DNA from: Methylobacterium sp. Leaf112
GTDB lineage: Bacteria > Pseudomonadota > Alphaproteobacteria > Rhizobiales > Beijerinckiaceae
NCBI RefSeq assembly: GCF_001423295.1
Contig: NZ_LMNG01000029.1
Location: forward strand, 1-64,000
DNA: 64,000 nt
Direction: 5' to 3'
Shown: in pieces, positions 16,941 through 25,280 of the stretch
Layout: each line of letters opens with the position of its first letter
Position numbering within the stretch: the first letter of the stretch is position 1
Translations under genes and position numbers: made by a program
Notes under the pieces: generated by a model
What the model was told of the DNA's origin: nothing
The model's database searches: none
Seen by the model: only the letters and a program-made list of their open reading frames with translations

Positions 16941-18014
16941 TTACCGCCCGGCCTTGCTCAGCTGGTCGAACAGGCCGCCGTTGTCGAAGTTCTTCTTCTG
17001 GATATCGTCCCAGTTGCCCTGCAGATCCTCGATCTTGAACAGCTTCAGCTCGGGCAGCTCTGCGAGATGCTCGGGCTTGGCGGCGGCGCGGTTGAGGGGC
17101 CGGTAATGGTGCTTGGCGAAGATCGCCTGGGCGGCATCCGAGTAGAGGAACTGCAGGTAAGCTTCCGCCTGCTTGCGGGTTCCCTTCTTGTCGACGTTGG
17201 CGTCCACGAGGGCGACGGGCGGCTCGGCGTAGATCGAGGTCGGCGGCACCACCACGTCGAACTTGTCGCGGCCGAATTCCTCGAACACGAGGTAGGCCTC
17301 GTTCTCCCAGGTCGGCAGCACGTCGCCGAGGCCGCGCTGGGCGAAGGTCACCGTGGAGCCGCGGGCGCCCGTGTCGAGGACGGGGACGTTCTTGTAGAGC
17401 TCGCCCACGAAGGCGTTGGCCTTGTCGACGTCCTTGCCGTCCTTCTCGTAGGCGTAGCCCCAGGCGGCGAGGAAGTTCCAGCGGCCGCCGGCCGAGGTCT
17501 TCGGGTTGGGGGTGATGACCTTGACGTCGGGCTTGACGAGGTCGCCCCAGTCCTTGACGCCCTTCGGATTGCCCTTGCGCACGAGGAACACCACCGTCGA
17601 GGTGTAGGGCAGGCCGGCGTTGGGCAGCTTCGTGCGCCAGTCGGCGGGAATCTTCTTCGACAGCCGGGAAATGGCATCGATGTCGGAGGGGATGCCGAGG
17701 GTCACCACGTCGGCCGGGATGCCGTCGATCACCGTGCGGGCCTGGGAGCCGGAGCCGCCATGCGAGGCGCGCACGGTCACGGTCTCGCCGGTCTTGGCCT
17801 TCCAGTCGGCACTGAACGCGGCGTTGATGTCCTTGTAGAGCTCGCGGGTCGGATCGTAGGAGACGTTGAGCAATTCGCTGTCGGCGCGAGCGGGTCCCGC
17901 CGGGGAGACAGGTCCCGTCAGGAAGACGGGCCCGGCCAGCAGCAGGGCGGTGGCGAGGCAGGCGGACAGAGCCAGGCTTCGACGGCTTCGGGTCTGGTGG
18001 GTCTCGCTCGACAT
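16941..18014 (-). CDS. sbp: periplasmic sulfate-binding protein
   Basis: A 357-residue periplasmic binding protein. The signal peptide runs from SRRSLALSACLATALLLAG to about ARADS. The mature part starts LLNVSYDPTRELYKDINAAF, which matches Sbp (CysP usually has SSYD at this point). SHGGSGSQARTVIDGIPADV, NPKTSAGGRWNFLAAWGYAY and TFAQRGLGDVLPTWENEAYL are sulfate-contact regions. The first ATG with a good ribosome-binding site (AGAGGCG) is at 18014; an upstream in-frame ATG at 18077 is not preferred. First gene of the importer operon; a TTCGTT/AACGAA palindrome lies 70-90 bp upstream. Confidence 0.95.
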   Translation of the reverse strand: MSSETHQTRSRRSLALSACLATALLLAGPVFLTGPVSPAGPARADSELLNVSYDPTRELYKDINAAFSADWKAKTGETVTVRASHGGSGSQARTVIDGIPADVVTLGIPSDIDAISRLSKKIPADWRTKLPNAGLPYTSTVVFLVRKGNPKGVKDWGDLVKPDVKVITPNPKTSAGGRWNFLAAWGYAYEKDGKDVDKANAFVGELYKNVPVLDTGARGSTVTFAQRGLGDVLPTWENEAYLVFEEFGRDKFDVVVPPTSIYAEPPVALVDANVDKKGTRKQAEAYLQFLYSDAAQAIFAKHHYRPLNRAAAKPEHLAELPELKLFKIEDLQGNWDDIQKKNFDNGGLFDQLSKAGR

Positions 18015-18086
18015 CTGTCGCCTCTTGATAACGGGCCGTTCTGGATCCCGGAGCCGATCACGGGTCGTCCGGTCCACGGCAAGGTT

Positions 18087-18104
18087 TTCGTTCTATATAA
18101 CGAA
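18087..18104. promoter_or_regulatory. palindromic operator candidate upstream of the sulfate operon
   Basis: TTCGTT-CTATAT-AACGAA is a perfect 6-6 inverted repeat in a short A+T-rich island. On the minus strand TTGACA (18113-18108) directly precedes it, which fits a -35 element with the palindrome in the promoter spacer. That arrangement suggests repression by a sulfur-responsive regulator. The regulator is not identifiable here. Confidence 0.5.
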
Positions 18105-18250
18105 CGATGTCAACCAGCCTGCCCGTACCGTTTCCCGGGGACAAGGCTCCGGGAGATGGGAATTCCCATGTTTGGGTCAAGCTTCGGGGGAGACGGAAAA
18201 GGTCGTTTTCCGCACACCGGCATCGGGAGCAAGTTCGTTCTCCGCGCAAG

Positions 18251-18273
18251 TGTTCTTCAAGAAGAACATTTTT
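18251..18273 (+). terminator. palindrome followed by T-run
   Basis: TGTTCTTC-AA-GAAGAACA is followed directly by TTTTT. It has the form of a weak intrinsic terminator, but no gene clearly ends before it on this strand. It could also be an operator or leader element of the GGDEF-EAL gene. Confidence 0.35.
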
Positions 18274-18534
18274 AGTCGTCAGGCGCCGTTTTTCGTCGGC
18301 GTTCCCGCCCGGAACCGACTCGTACCAGCGCCGCCCCGCCGTGGATCGCCGCGAGGTCGACCCGCGGGGCAGGCGGCCGCGATCCATCCGGGCTCGGGCT
18401 CGTGCGGCGATCGCGTCCGATGGCGTTCCGTTCACCGAAGCGGGCGCTTAACGATCCTTCAAAGGACTCGCGCGCAGGGTGCACCGTCCCTTTCCGGCGG
18501 AGGGTGGACGCTGAACGGAAACGGGACCTTCCGA

Positions 18535-21081
18535 ATGCCAAGTCCCACTTCGGGCTCAAGTCCCACTTCGGGCGTAAGTCCCATCTCGGGCTCAAGTCGC
18601 ACTTCGAGTTCAAGTCCCACTCCGGGCTCACGCGCGTTGTCGCACCGCGGGGCCACCCTCCGGGCGGCCGTCACCGGTCTCGCCACCGGCGTCTCGGCGC
18701 GGAGCCGGGACGCGACCTTCGAGGCCGCCGGCTTCGACGCCCCTGCGGCACGGGACGCGGCGTCCGCCCGGTACAGGATCGCGACCGCGACGGGGCAGCT
18801 CGAGGAAACGCTTCACCTCAGCGTGCATATCGGCCTGACGCACGTGGTCGTCGTCGCCACGGTCCTGCTGCTGTTCTGGAACAAGGCCTCCGACGCCTAC
18901 CTGCTCGCCCTGTGCGCCGGCGTCGTCCTACCCTCCGCCGCCTTCATCGCCGGCGCCTCCCTCTATCGCCGCGAAGCGTCGTCCGCGGCGCGCGTCGAGA
19001 AGGGGCAGACGACCGTCCGGCTCCTCGCCCTGTGCCTCGGCCTCGCCTGGGCGACGATGCCGATGGCCCTGTTCGTACGGGCCGATCCCGACCACGGCAC
19101 CTACGTGGTCGCCGTGTGCGCCGGGCTGATGGCGACCGCCTATGCCCTCGGACCGATCCGCCATGTGGCGACCCTGTTCGCCGTGCCCGTGGTCATCGGC
19201 GGATTCCTCGCGCTGGCGGCGCGCGGCGACGACGTCGCCCGCGTCCTCGCGGTCCTGTTCGTGATCTACGCCGGCTTCATCCTGTTCACCGCCAGACGGA
19301 TGGCGCACGTGTCCATGGGGCGCATCGTCGATCGCGTCCGGGTCGCCGAGCAGAACGAGACCATCGGCCTCCTCCTCAACGATTTCACCGAGAATGCCAG
19401 CGAGTGGCTGTGGGAAACCGATCCCGACGGCCGGTTGCAGAACGTTTCGCAGCGCCTCGGCGAGATTTCGGGAAGATCCCCGACGCGGCTCCGGGACGCC
19501 CCGTTCGAGACGCTGTTCCGCGACGCGGAGATGTCCACGGCCGCCCCGGGCGCCGCCGCCGCGGAACTCGTCGCCCTCGTGGCCGGGCGCCAGGCGTTCC
19601 GCGAGCGCGTCGTCGAGGTGACCCTCGGCGGGACGCCGCAATGGTGGCGGCTGAGCGGCAAGCCGCTCTACGACCGGTCGGGCGGTTTTCTCGGTTTTCG
19701 CGGGATCGGCGTCGACATCACCGTCGCGCGCCAGTCCGAGGCCCGGATCGCCTACCTGGCGAGCTACGATTCCCTGACGGGCCTCGCCAACCGGGCCCTG
19801 TTCCAGGATCTCGCCTCGATGGAATGCGAGCGCGCGGAGCGGACGGGCCAGCCCTGTGCCCTGCTCTACCTCGACCTCGACGGATTCAAGATCGTCAACG
19901 ACACCTTCGGCCATGCCCTCGGCGATGCGCTGCTGACCGGCGTCGCCACGCGGCTGAGCGCCCTCGCCCGGCCCGGCGACCTCGTCGCGCGCCTCGGGGG
20001 CGACGAGTTCGCCATCCTGCATCCCTGCGCCGACGCGGACGATGCCTTCGCCCTCGCCCGCACGGTGATCGGGCAGGTGAGCCTCCCCTACCTCATCGAC
20101 GGCGTGCAGGTGGAGATCGGGGTGAGCATCGGGATCGCGCTGGCCCCGAACGATGCCACGACGCCCGAGGCCCTGCTGGGCCGGGCGGACCTCGCCCTCT
20201 ACCGGGCCAAGGCCGCCGGCCGAGGCGAGGTGTCGGAATTCACCCCCGATCTCGAAGCGTCGGTGCTGAAGCGCCGGGACCTCGAAGTCGACCTCAAGCG
20301 CGCCATCGCCCAGGGTGAGCTGAGCCTGCACTACCAGCCCCTCGTCGGCCTCGCCCGGGGGGAGGTCCGCGGCTTCGAGGCCCTCCTGCGCTGGACCCGC
20401 AATCCCGGCGGCCCGGTCTCGCCGGCCGACTTCATTCCCGTCGCCGAGGCCTCGGGCCTCATCGCGGTGATCGGGCATTGGGTGCTGCACGAGGCCTGCC
20501 GGGAGGCGGCGCGGTGGCCCGAGCCGATCCGCATCGCCGTCAACATCTCGCCGACGCAGTTCCGGCACGCCGATTTCGTCCTCGACGTGTTCCAGGCCCT
20601 GGAGGCCAGCGGCCTCGCGCCCGACCGCCTCGAACTCGAGATCACCGAGTCGGTGTTCTTCGAGATGAACGGCACCACCGTGTCGAACCTGAAGGAACTG
20701 CGCGGGCTCGGCGTGCGCATCGCGCTCGACGATTTCGGCACCGGCTACTCGTCCCTGAGCTACCTGATCCGGTTCCCCGTCGACAAGATCAAGATCGACC
20801 GCTCGTTCATCAACGAGATGGGCACCCGGCACGAATGCCTGGCGATCATCGAGGCGATCCTGACGCTCGCGGCCAAGCTGTCCATCACCGTCACGGCCGA
20901 GGGCGTCGAGACCGTCGAGCAGGCGGCCATGCTGCGGGCGCGCCACTGCGACGACATCCAGGGCTTCCTGTTCAGTCCGGGCCGCCCGAGCGCCGAGATC
21001 GGCGGCCTCATCGCAACCCTGCCCCACCGCTTCCAGGCGATCTTCTCCGACGAAATCACGGACGCGCGCGTCGCCGCATAG
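18535..21081 (+). CDS. membrane-bound PAS-GGDEF-EAL cyclic-di-GMP enzyme
   Basis: An 848-residue dual-domain protein. Order: Ser/Pro/Thr/Gly hexapeptide repeats (residues 2-32), about six transmembrane segments (100-255), PAS/PAC sensor (280-400), GGDEF domain (405-570) and EAL domain (585-835). The cyclase signature GGDEF is at 488-492, and an intact inhibitory site RPGD lies five residues before it. EAL residues look complete: FEALLRW, VNISPTQF, LELEITES, IALDDFGTGYSSLSY, VDKIKIDRSF and TAEGVET. It may make or break c-di-GMP depending on the membrane/PAS signal. The start is uncertain: the frame is open upstream, but ATG 18535 is the first in-frame ATG before clear protein features. A Shine-Dalgarno site is weak. 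Confidence 0.88.
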   Translation: MPSPTSGSSPTSGVSPISGSSRTSSSSPTPGSRALSHRGATLRAAVTGLATGVSARSRDATFEAAGFDAPAARDAASARYRIATATGQLEETLHLSVHIGLTHVVVVATVLLLFWNKASDAYLLALCAGVVLPSAAFIAGASLYRREASSAARVEKGQTTVRLLALCLGLAWATMPMALFVRADPDHGTYVVAVCAGLMATAYALGPIRHVATLFAVPVVIGGFLALAARGDDVARVLAVLFVIYAGFILFTARRMAHVSMGRIVDRVRVAEQNETIGLLLNDFTENASEWLWETDPDGRLQNVSQRLGEISGRSPTRLRDAPFETLFRDAEMSTAAPGAAAAELVALVAGRQAFRERVVEVTLGGTPQWWRLSGKPLYDRSGGFLGFRGIGVDITVARQSEARIAYLASYDSLTGLANRALFQDLASMECERAERTGQPCALLYLDLDGFKIVNDTFGHALGDALLTGVATRLSALARPGDLVARLGGDEFAILHPCADADDAFALARTVIGQVSLPYLIDGVQVEIGVSIGIALAPNDATTPEALLGRADLALYRAKAAGRGEVSEFTPDLEASVLKRRDLEVDLKRAIAQGELSLHYQPLVGLARGEVRGFEALLRWTRNPGGPVSPADFIPVAEASGLIAVIGHWVLHEACREAARWPEPIRIAVNISPTQFRHADFVLDVFQALEASGLAPDRLELEITESVFFEMNGTTVSNLKELRGLGVRIALDDFGTGYSSLSYLIRFPVDKIKIDRSFINEMGTRHECLAIIEAILTLAAKLSITVTAEGVETVEQAAMLRARHCDDIQGFLFSPGRPSAEIGGLIATLPHRFQAIFSDEITDARVAA
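18539..18628 (+). repeat. five-copy 18-bp coding tandem repeat
   Basis: Five 18-bp units of the form CAAGTCCCACTTCGGGCT (copies 1 and 2 nearly identical, 3-5 diverged) encode the hexapeptide repeat S-P-T-S-G-S at the extreme N-terminus of the GGDEF-EAL protein. Copy-number change would keep the reading frame. Confidence 0.9.
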
Positions 21082-21198
21082 GCTTTTCCAGCGCACAGGA
21101 GGCGGGCTCACCGCACGGGAAGACCCTGCGATCGATCTTAAACGAAGCCGGGACGCTATCGTACGGCAACACCGCAGCATCTCCTGCGTTGGTCGGAC

Positions 21199-21435
21199 AT
21201 GCCGCGCTTCTTCATCAACATCCGTGATGGTGACTGTCTCATCGAAGACGAGGAAGGAAGCCTCCTGCCCGATGTCGAGGCTGCCTGTCATGAAGCTCTG
21301 CTGGCCGCGCGCGACATTCTCTCCTCGAAGCTTCGGGCTGGCGAGGAAGTGAACGGTCAGGTCTTCGAGATTACGGACGAGGACCGCGTCGTGCGGGCCT
21401 CGTTTCCGCTGCGAGACGTCCTGAAGCGCAAATAG
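21199..21435 (+). CDS. DUF6894 family small protein
   Basis: A 78-residue soluble protein that starts MPRFFINIRDGDCLIEDEEG and continues LPDVEAACHEALLAARDIL. This is the standard pattern of the DUF6894 family, which is found in many copies in Rhizobiales and has no known function. Acidic, no signal peptide or membrane segment. It follows the GGDEF-EAL gene by 117 bp on the same strand. The family call is good; nothing can be said about the role. Confidence 0.8.
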   Translation: MPRFFINIRDGDCLIEDEEGSLLPDVEAACHEALLAARDILSSKLRAGEEVNGQVFEITDEDRVVRASFPLRDVLKRK

Positions 21436-21469
21436 CCTGGCCTGTAGCCTGCAAGTGAGCCCGAGCACG

Positions 21470-21685
21470 ATGACAGCGTCCGCATCCCGTATCTGGACGC
21501 CCCGCTCCGGGCCGGGCCATCGGAGCCCGTTCCGGACGGGCGTCGACCGTGCCCTGGCCGACGCGTTTCCCCTGGCCGACGGCACGGACCTGCCGCACCG
21601 GATCGCGACGGCGCTGGTCCGCCTGGAGGATGCCCTGCGCGAGGGGGCGGGCGACCCGCCGCCGACGCGGCCCGAACGCAGCTGA
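21470..21685 (+). CDS. hypothetical small protein
   Basis: A 71-residue frame starting MTASASRIWTPRSG. The central part, DRALADAFPLADGTDLPHRI then ATALVRLEDALREG, could form two amphipathic helices. No family recognised, no signal peptide. It begins 35 bp after the DUF6894 gene. A ribosome-binding site is not obvious, and an in-frame GTG at 21455 is an alternative start. It may not be a real gene. Confidence 0.35.
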   Translation: MTASASRIWTPRSGPGHRSPFRTGVDRALADAFPLADGTDLPHRIATALVRLEDALREGAGDPPPTRPERS

Positions 21686-21744
21686 CCAATCCGTCCGAGC
21701 CGCGACGGGGCGCAAGGCACGGCCCGCGAGTCACGCGGAGCAAG

Positions 21745-23079
21745 TCACGCGATGTCTGCGGCGCGATCCGGCGCCGCCCCGCCGCGCACCATCGCGGCGA
21801 CCTCCGCGCCCGCGCGCAGGCCCTCGGCGTAGGCGCCCCCGGCGGTCCCCCATTGCAGGCGCGACAGGGCCTCGCCGGCGAACCAGATCCGCTCGCCCAC
21901 GGGGGCGTGCAGGCTCAAGCGGGCGCCGGCATGGCCCGGCGGCACCACCGCCCAGGAGCCGCGCGACCAGGGGTCGTGGCGCCATTCGCTGACCACCGGG
22001 ATCGACAGGTCGTGCAGGGCGCGGGCGCCGAAATGCTGTTCCAGCGCCCTCCGGACCAACCGCCGCACCCCGTCCGGGCCGGCGCGGCGCGCGTCGAGGG
22101 ACGCCGCCATGGGCGCGTCGAGCTCGAAGTAGTGGAACGGCGTGCCGTCGATGCGGGTGAGAAGCCCCGGAACCGGAAAAGGCCCGCCGACGAGGCTGGC
22201 GAGGCGGTCGGCGCCCCGGAACGGGCAGGACGGCCAGTGCAGCACCGCGTGCTCGTAGATGCCGACGGAGAACCCCGCGATGGCCGCGGCCACGGCCGGC
22301 GGCAGGGCCGGGGTGAACAGGGTCGCGTCCCGCAGGATCATGGTGGGAATCGTCACGATCACGGCGCGGGCCGTGCGGACGCCGCCATCCGCCAGGGCGA
22401 CGCGCACCCCCGACCCGGCCCAGTCGATCCCCGTCACCGGGCTGTCGAGGGCGATGGGCAACCCCTGGGCGAGGCGGGCGAGGTAGCCGCCGTAGCCGCC
22501 GGCGATGAAGCGGTTGTCGCCGTACTCCATGCTGGGGAAGTCCTGCAGCGAGACCGCGTCGAGGGGCCGGCCCGAGACGAGGCCGTGCACCAGTTCCACC
22601 CGGCGGCCCCAGGGGCCGAGCCCCGGCGGCAGGGCGCCGGCGGCGGGGCGGTCCGGTCCGCCGCGCGCCGCACCGTCGCTCATGGCCCGATCGGCCGCCG
22701 CGAAGGCGCGCCCGAGGGCGGCCGCTTCGGACGGACGGCCGGCGCGGCGTCCGACCCGGACATGGCTCGCCTGCGCGGCGATCCGCAGGGGCTCGCCGCG
22801 GGCCTCGCCGAGGCGCACGAGGGGATTGATCGGCCCCGCATGGAGCCAGTGGGCGCCGAGATCTACGGCGTGGCCGCGCAGGGCGGCCGTTGCCACCCGC
22901 CCGCCGACCCGGCCGCGCGCTTCCAGCACCGCCACCGCGACCCCGGCCTGCGTCAGCGCCCGCGCCGCCGCGATCCCGGCCGCCCCTGCGCCGATGACGA
23001 TCACCTCCGCGGCGGCCGGCAGGGGCGCGAGGCGCGGCGCGATGCTGGGCGGCAGGCTGTCGTGCTCGGGTCTGCGCAT
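21745..23079 (-). CDS. flavin-containing amine oxidase
   Basis: A 444-residue FAD-dependent amine oxidase of the monoamine-oxidase/polyamine-oxidase superfamily. The FAD-binding dinucleotide fold is VIVIGAGAAGIAAARALTQA, then VLEARGRVGGRV (the GG motif that contacts FAD) and LGAHWLHAGP. The C-terminal FAD contact is RIWFAGEALSRLQWGTAGGA. No signal peptide, so cytosolic or peripheral. The substrate could be a primary amine, polyamine or amino acid; the sequence does not decide. It follows the Kelch gene by 67 bp on the same strand, and the two are probably one transcript. The ATG at 23079 is the first that keeps the FAD motif near the N-terminus. Confidence 0.9.
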   Translation of the reverse strand: MRRPEHDSLPPSIAPRLAPLPAAAEVIVIGAGAAGIAAARALTQAGVAVAVLEARGRVGGRVATAALRGHAVDLGAHWLHAGPINPLVRLGEARGEPLRIAAQASHVRVGRRAGRPSEAAALGRAFAAADRAMSDGAARGGPDRPAAGALPPGLGPWGRRVELVHGLVSGRPLDAVSLQDFPSMEYGDNRFIAGGYGGYLARLAQGLPIALDSPVTGIDWAGSGVRVALADGGVRTARAVIVTIPTMILRDATLFTPALPPAVAAAIAGFSVGIYEHAVLHWPSCPFRGADRLASLVGGPFPVPGLLTRIDGTPFHYFELDAPMAASLDARRAGPDGVRRLVRRALEQHFGARALHDLSIPVVSEWRHDPWSRGSWAVVPPGHAGARLSLHAPVGERIWFAGEALSRLQWGTAGGAYAEGLRAGAEVAAMVRGGAAPDRAADIA

Positions 23080-23146
23080 GGTCGGGTCCGGGGCTCGCTC
23101 GGCTGTCGGCCTATCAGAGGCCGGCGATGCGCGGCAACGCGCAGCG

Positions 23147-24163
23147 TCAGCGCCGCGCCCCGTCGCCGAGGTCGAGGACCTCGACGAGGCTCGAGCGGTC
23201 GCCCCCCGGTTTCGGGCTGCCCACCAGGGTGTGGATGCGCCCATTCGCCACGATGGCGCCGAAGCCGTGGCGCGGGGTGGGCAGGGGGGCGTGCCGGGTC
23301 CAGACATCCCGCGCCGGATCGTAGGCCTCGACGGCGCCGAAGGTGCGGGCGTCCGATTCGCCGCCCATGACGAAGATCCGTCCGCCGAGCACCGCCGCCG
23401 CGGCCCCGCTCCGGGCCGTCGGCATCGGCGCCCCCGTGCGCCAGGCGTCGGCGGCCGGGTCGTAGATCTCGGTCACGGTGCGGTTGCGGGCGGGGTCGCC
23501 GTCGATCCGCCCGCCGATGGCGACGAGGCGGCCGTCCACGGCCTGGACGGCGAGGTGGTCGCGCCGGGTCGGCAGGGCGGCGGCCTCGGTCCAGCGGTCG
23601 CGCGCCGGGTCGTAGACCGCATGGCCGGCCGCGTTGCCGCCGCCCGAGACGCTGCCGCCGACCACGTGGATGCGGTCGCCGATCGCCACCGCGCCCCCTG
23701 CCGCCCGGGCGCTCGGCATCGGCGCGCGCGGGCTCCAGGCATCGGCCTTCGGATCGTAGGCCCAGACCCGGTCGCTCGCCCGCCAGCCTGCGCCGTAGCC
23801 GCCGAAGACGTAGACCCGGTCCCCGAACCCCGCCGCCATGGCGTGGTGGATCGGCGTCGGGAACGCCGCCCCCGTCCGCCATGCGCCGGTGGCCGGATCG
23901 TGGATGAGGAGGCCGGTGGCCCCGTTGTAGTCGCCGATCACGTAGGCGAGGCCCGCCAGCGCGGCGACGGCCACCTCCGAGCGCGGGGCGGGGGCCGGCG
24001 CGGCGGCCCGCCAGGTGCCTGACCCCTCCGGCCCCCCTGCCCCCAGGCGCTCATGGGTGCCCACGGCCTCATGGGTGCCCACGGCCTCATGGGTGCCCAC
24101 GGCCTCATGCGCGCTCGCGGACATCGTGGCCGCGAGGATCAGGACGGCGAGGAAGGCACGCAT
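23147..24163 (-). CDS. exported Kelch-repeat beta-propeller protein
   Basis: A 338-residue protein. A signal peptide (MRAFLAVLILAATMSASA) is followed by three direct copies of the hexapeptide HEAVGT and then six or so Kelch blades. Each blade has the double glycine and spaced Tyr/Trp of the family: YVFGGYGAGWRASDRVWAYD, IHVVGGSVSGGGNAAGHAVY and IFVMGGESDARTFGAVEAYD are examples. It folds as a beta-propeller in the periplasm or outside the cell. Galactose-oxidase-type copper ligands are not evident, so a binding role is more likely than catalysis. Cotranscription with the downstream amine oxidase is likely, although that partner lacks an export signal. Confidence 0.88.
   Translation of the reverse strand: MRAFLAVLILAATMSASAHEAVGTHEAVGTHEAVGTHERLGAGGPEGSGTWRAAAPAPAPRSEVAVAALAGLAYVIGDYNGATGLLIHDPATGAWRTGAAFPTPIHHAMAAGFGDRVYVFGGYGAGWRASDRVWAYDPKADAWSPRAPMPSARAAGGAVAIGDRIHVVGGSVSGGGNAAGHAVYDPARDRWTEAAALPTRRDHLAVQAVDGRLVAIGGRIDGDPARNRTVTEIYDPAADAWRTGAPMPTARSGAAAAVLGGRIFVMGGESDARTFGAVEAYDPARDVWTRHAPLPTPRHGFGAIVANGRIHTLVGSPKPGGDRSSLVEVLDLGDGARR
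24051..24104 (-). repeat. three-copy 18-bp coding tandem repeat in the Kelch gene
   Basis: TCATGGGTGCCCACGGCC occurs three times exactly (24051, 24069, 24087), plus a partial fourth. On the coding strand it encodes A-V-G-T-H-E repeats just after the predicted signal-peptide cleavage site. His and Glu in each unit could bind metal. Confidence 0.95.
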
Positions 24164-24362
24164 GGCGTCGGTTCCGGCTGGGCTCCGGGGACGAACGCGC
24201 AGGGCGGCCTAAGGCTGCCGGACGCGGACCGTGTGCGGCGGCACCCTTGCATCCACCCGCCCGCGCCGCCAGAACCGTGCCGGCAGAACCTTCGGGACGT
24301 GCGTGCGGGAACGGCGCCCGCGCCGGACGAGCCGACACGAAGACGGGATTCGAGACACGGTC

Positions 24363-25079
24363 ATGCTGTTCAAGGCCGCCTTCGCCGCCCTCCGGCAGGT
24401 CTTCTCGCCGCCCCTGCGGGCGATCCTGTGGAAGTCCCTCGGGCTGACCGTCGGCCTGCTCATCGTGGTCTGGGCCGGGCTCACCCGGGCGATCAACTGG
24501 TTCCTGTCCCAGCACCACCTCTCGGTGGACTATCCGTTCCTCGACACCCTGGCGGTGTTCTTCGCCGGGGCCGGCCTGTTCGTGGGGCTCGCCTACGTGA
24601 TGCCGGCCATCTCGATCCTGGTGGCCGGCTTCTTCCTCGACGACGCGGCCGAGATCGTCGAGCGCACGGACTTTCCCCACGATCCGCCGGGCACCGCCCT
24701 GCCGCTCGGCCGGGCGATGCTCTACGCCGTGCGCTTCGCCGGCCTCGCCCTCCTGGTGAACCTCGTCGCCCTGATCCTGTTCTTCGTGCCGGGCGTGAAC
24801 CTCGTGGCGTTCTTCGGCGCCAACGCCTACCTGCTCTCGCGCGAGTATTTCGAGCTCGCCGCCGGGCGCTTCCGGCCCATGGACGAGGCCGGGGCCATGC
24901 GCCGCCATTACGGGCCGACCACCCTCACGGCCGGCGCGTTGCTCGCCGGCCTGATGGTGGTGCCGGTCCTCAACCTCCTCACGCCGCTGTTCGGCATCGC
25001 CCTGATGGTCCACGTCCACAAGGGCCTGAGCCGGCGCACCCCCCTCGCCCCGCCCGAGGCGCCCGCGCGCCTGCGCTGA
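24363..25079 (+). CDS. EI24/CysZ-like membrane protein
   Basis: A 238-residue integral membrane protein of the EI24 domain family, which includes the sulfate permease CysZ. Four main hydrophobic regions are seen: SLGLTVGLLIVVWAGL, FFAGAGLFVGLAYVMPAISI, FAGLALLVNLVALILFFVPG and AGALLAGLMVVPVLNLLTPL. The motif GVNLVAFFGANAYLLSREYF is typical of the alphaproteobacterial members. The ATG at 24363 is the start that leaves a short N-terminus before the first amphipathic helix; an earlier in-frame ATG at 24231 would add an atypical basic leader. Sulfate transport is possible, and the sbp-cys importer lies 6 kb away, but they are not in one operon. Confidence 0.8.
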   Translation: MLFKAAFAALRQVFSPPLRAILWKSLGLTVGLLIVVWAGLTRAINWFLSQHHLSVDYPFLDTLAVFFAGAGLFVGLAYVMPAISILVAGFFLDDAAEIVERTDFPHDPPGTALPLGRAMLYAVRFAGLALLVNLVALILFFVPGVNLVAFFGANAYLLSREYFELAAGRFRPMDEAGAMRRHYGPTTLTAGALLAGLMVVPVLNLLTPLFGIALMVHVHKGLSRRTPLAPPEAPARLR

Positions 25080-25280
25080 AGCGCCCCCGGGTGACAGGCC
25101 GGCGGTTTTCGTCGGCATCCGGCTCCCCCAGGGCCCGGAACTGTTCTAGATAGTCCCCCGTCGAAGCCTGCCGGTTGAAGCCTGCCGGTTCCGGCACCCG
25201 TCCAGGACCGGCGCGGACCCGTGACCCGATCGGGGCACGGCCAGGCGCACCGGGGCCGCTTTTCGAGACGTTTGAGAGCG

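Larger units (their letters stand above)
18015..18534. other. divergent intergenic region between sbp and the GGDEF-EAL gene
   Basis: About 520 bp. It contains the operator-like palindrome at 18087-18104 and the palindrome plus T-run at 18251-18273. The open frame of the GGDEF-EAL gene continues through this region in phase but has no protein-like features here. Confidence 0.5.

Noticed and set aside
17866-18534. N-terminal extension of the GGDEF-EAL protein
   Set aside because: The frame stays open but crosses the sbp start and the intergenic palindromes, and shows no protein-like features or good start.
21455-21685. DNA-binding or DUF6894-like second copy
   Set aside because: The short frame after the DUF6894 gene lacks the family's conserved N-terminus, so it is listed only as a weak hypothetical.
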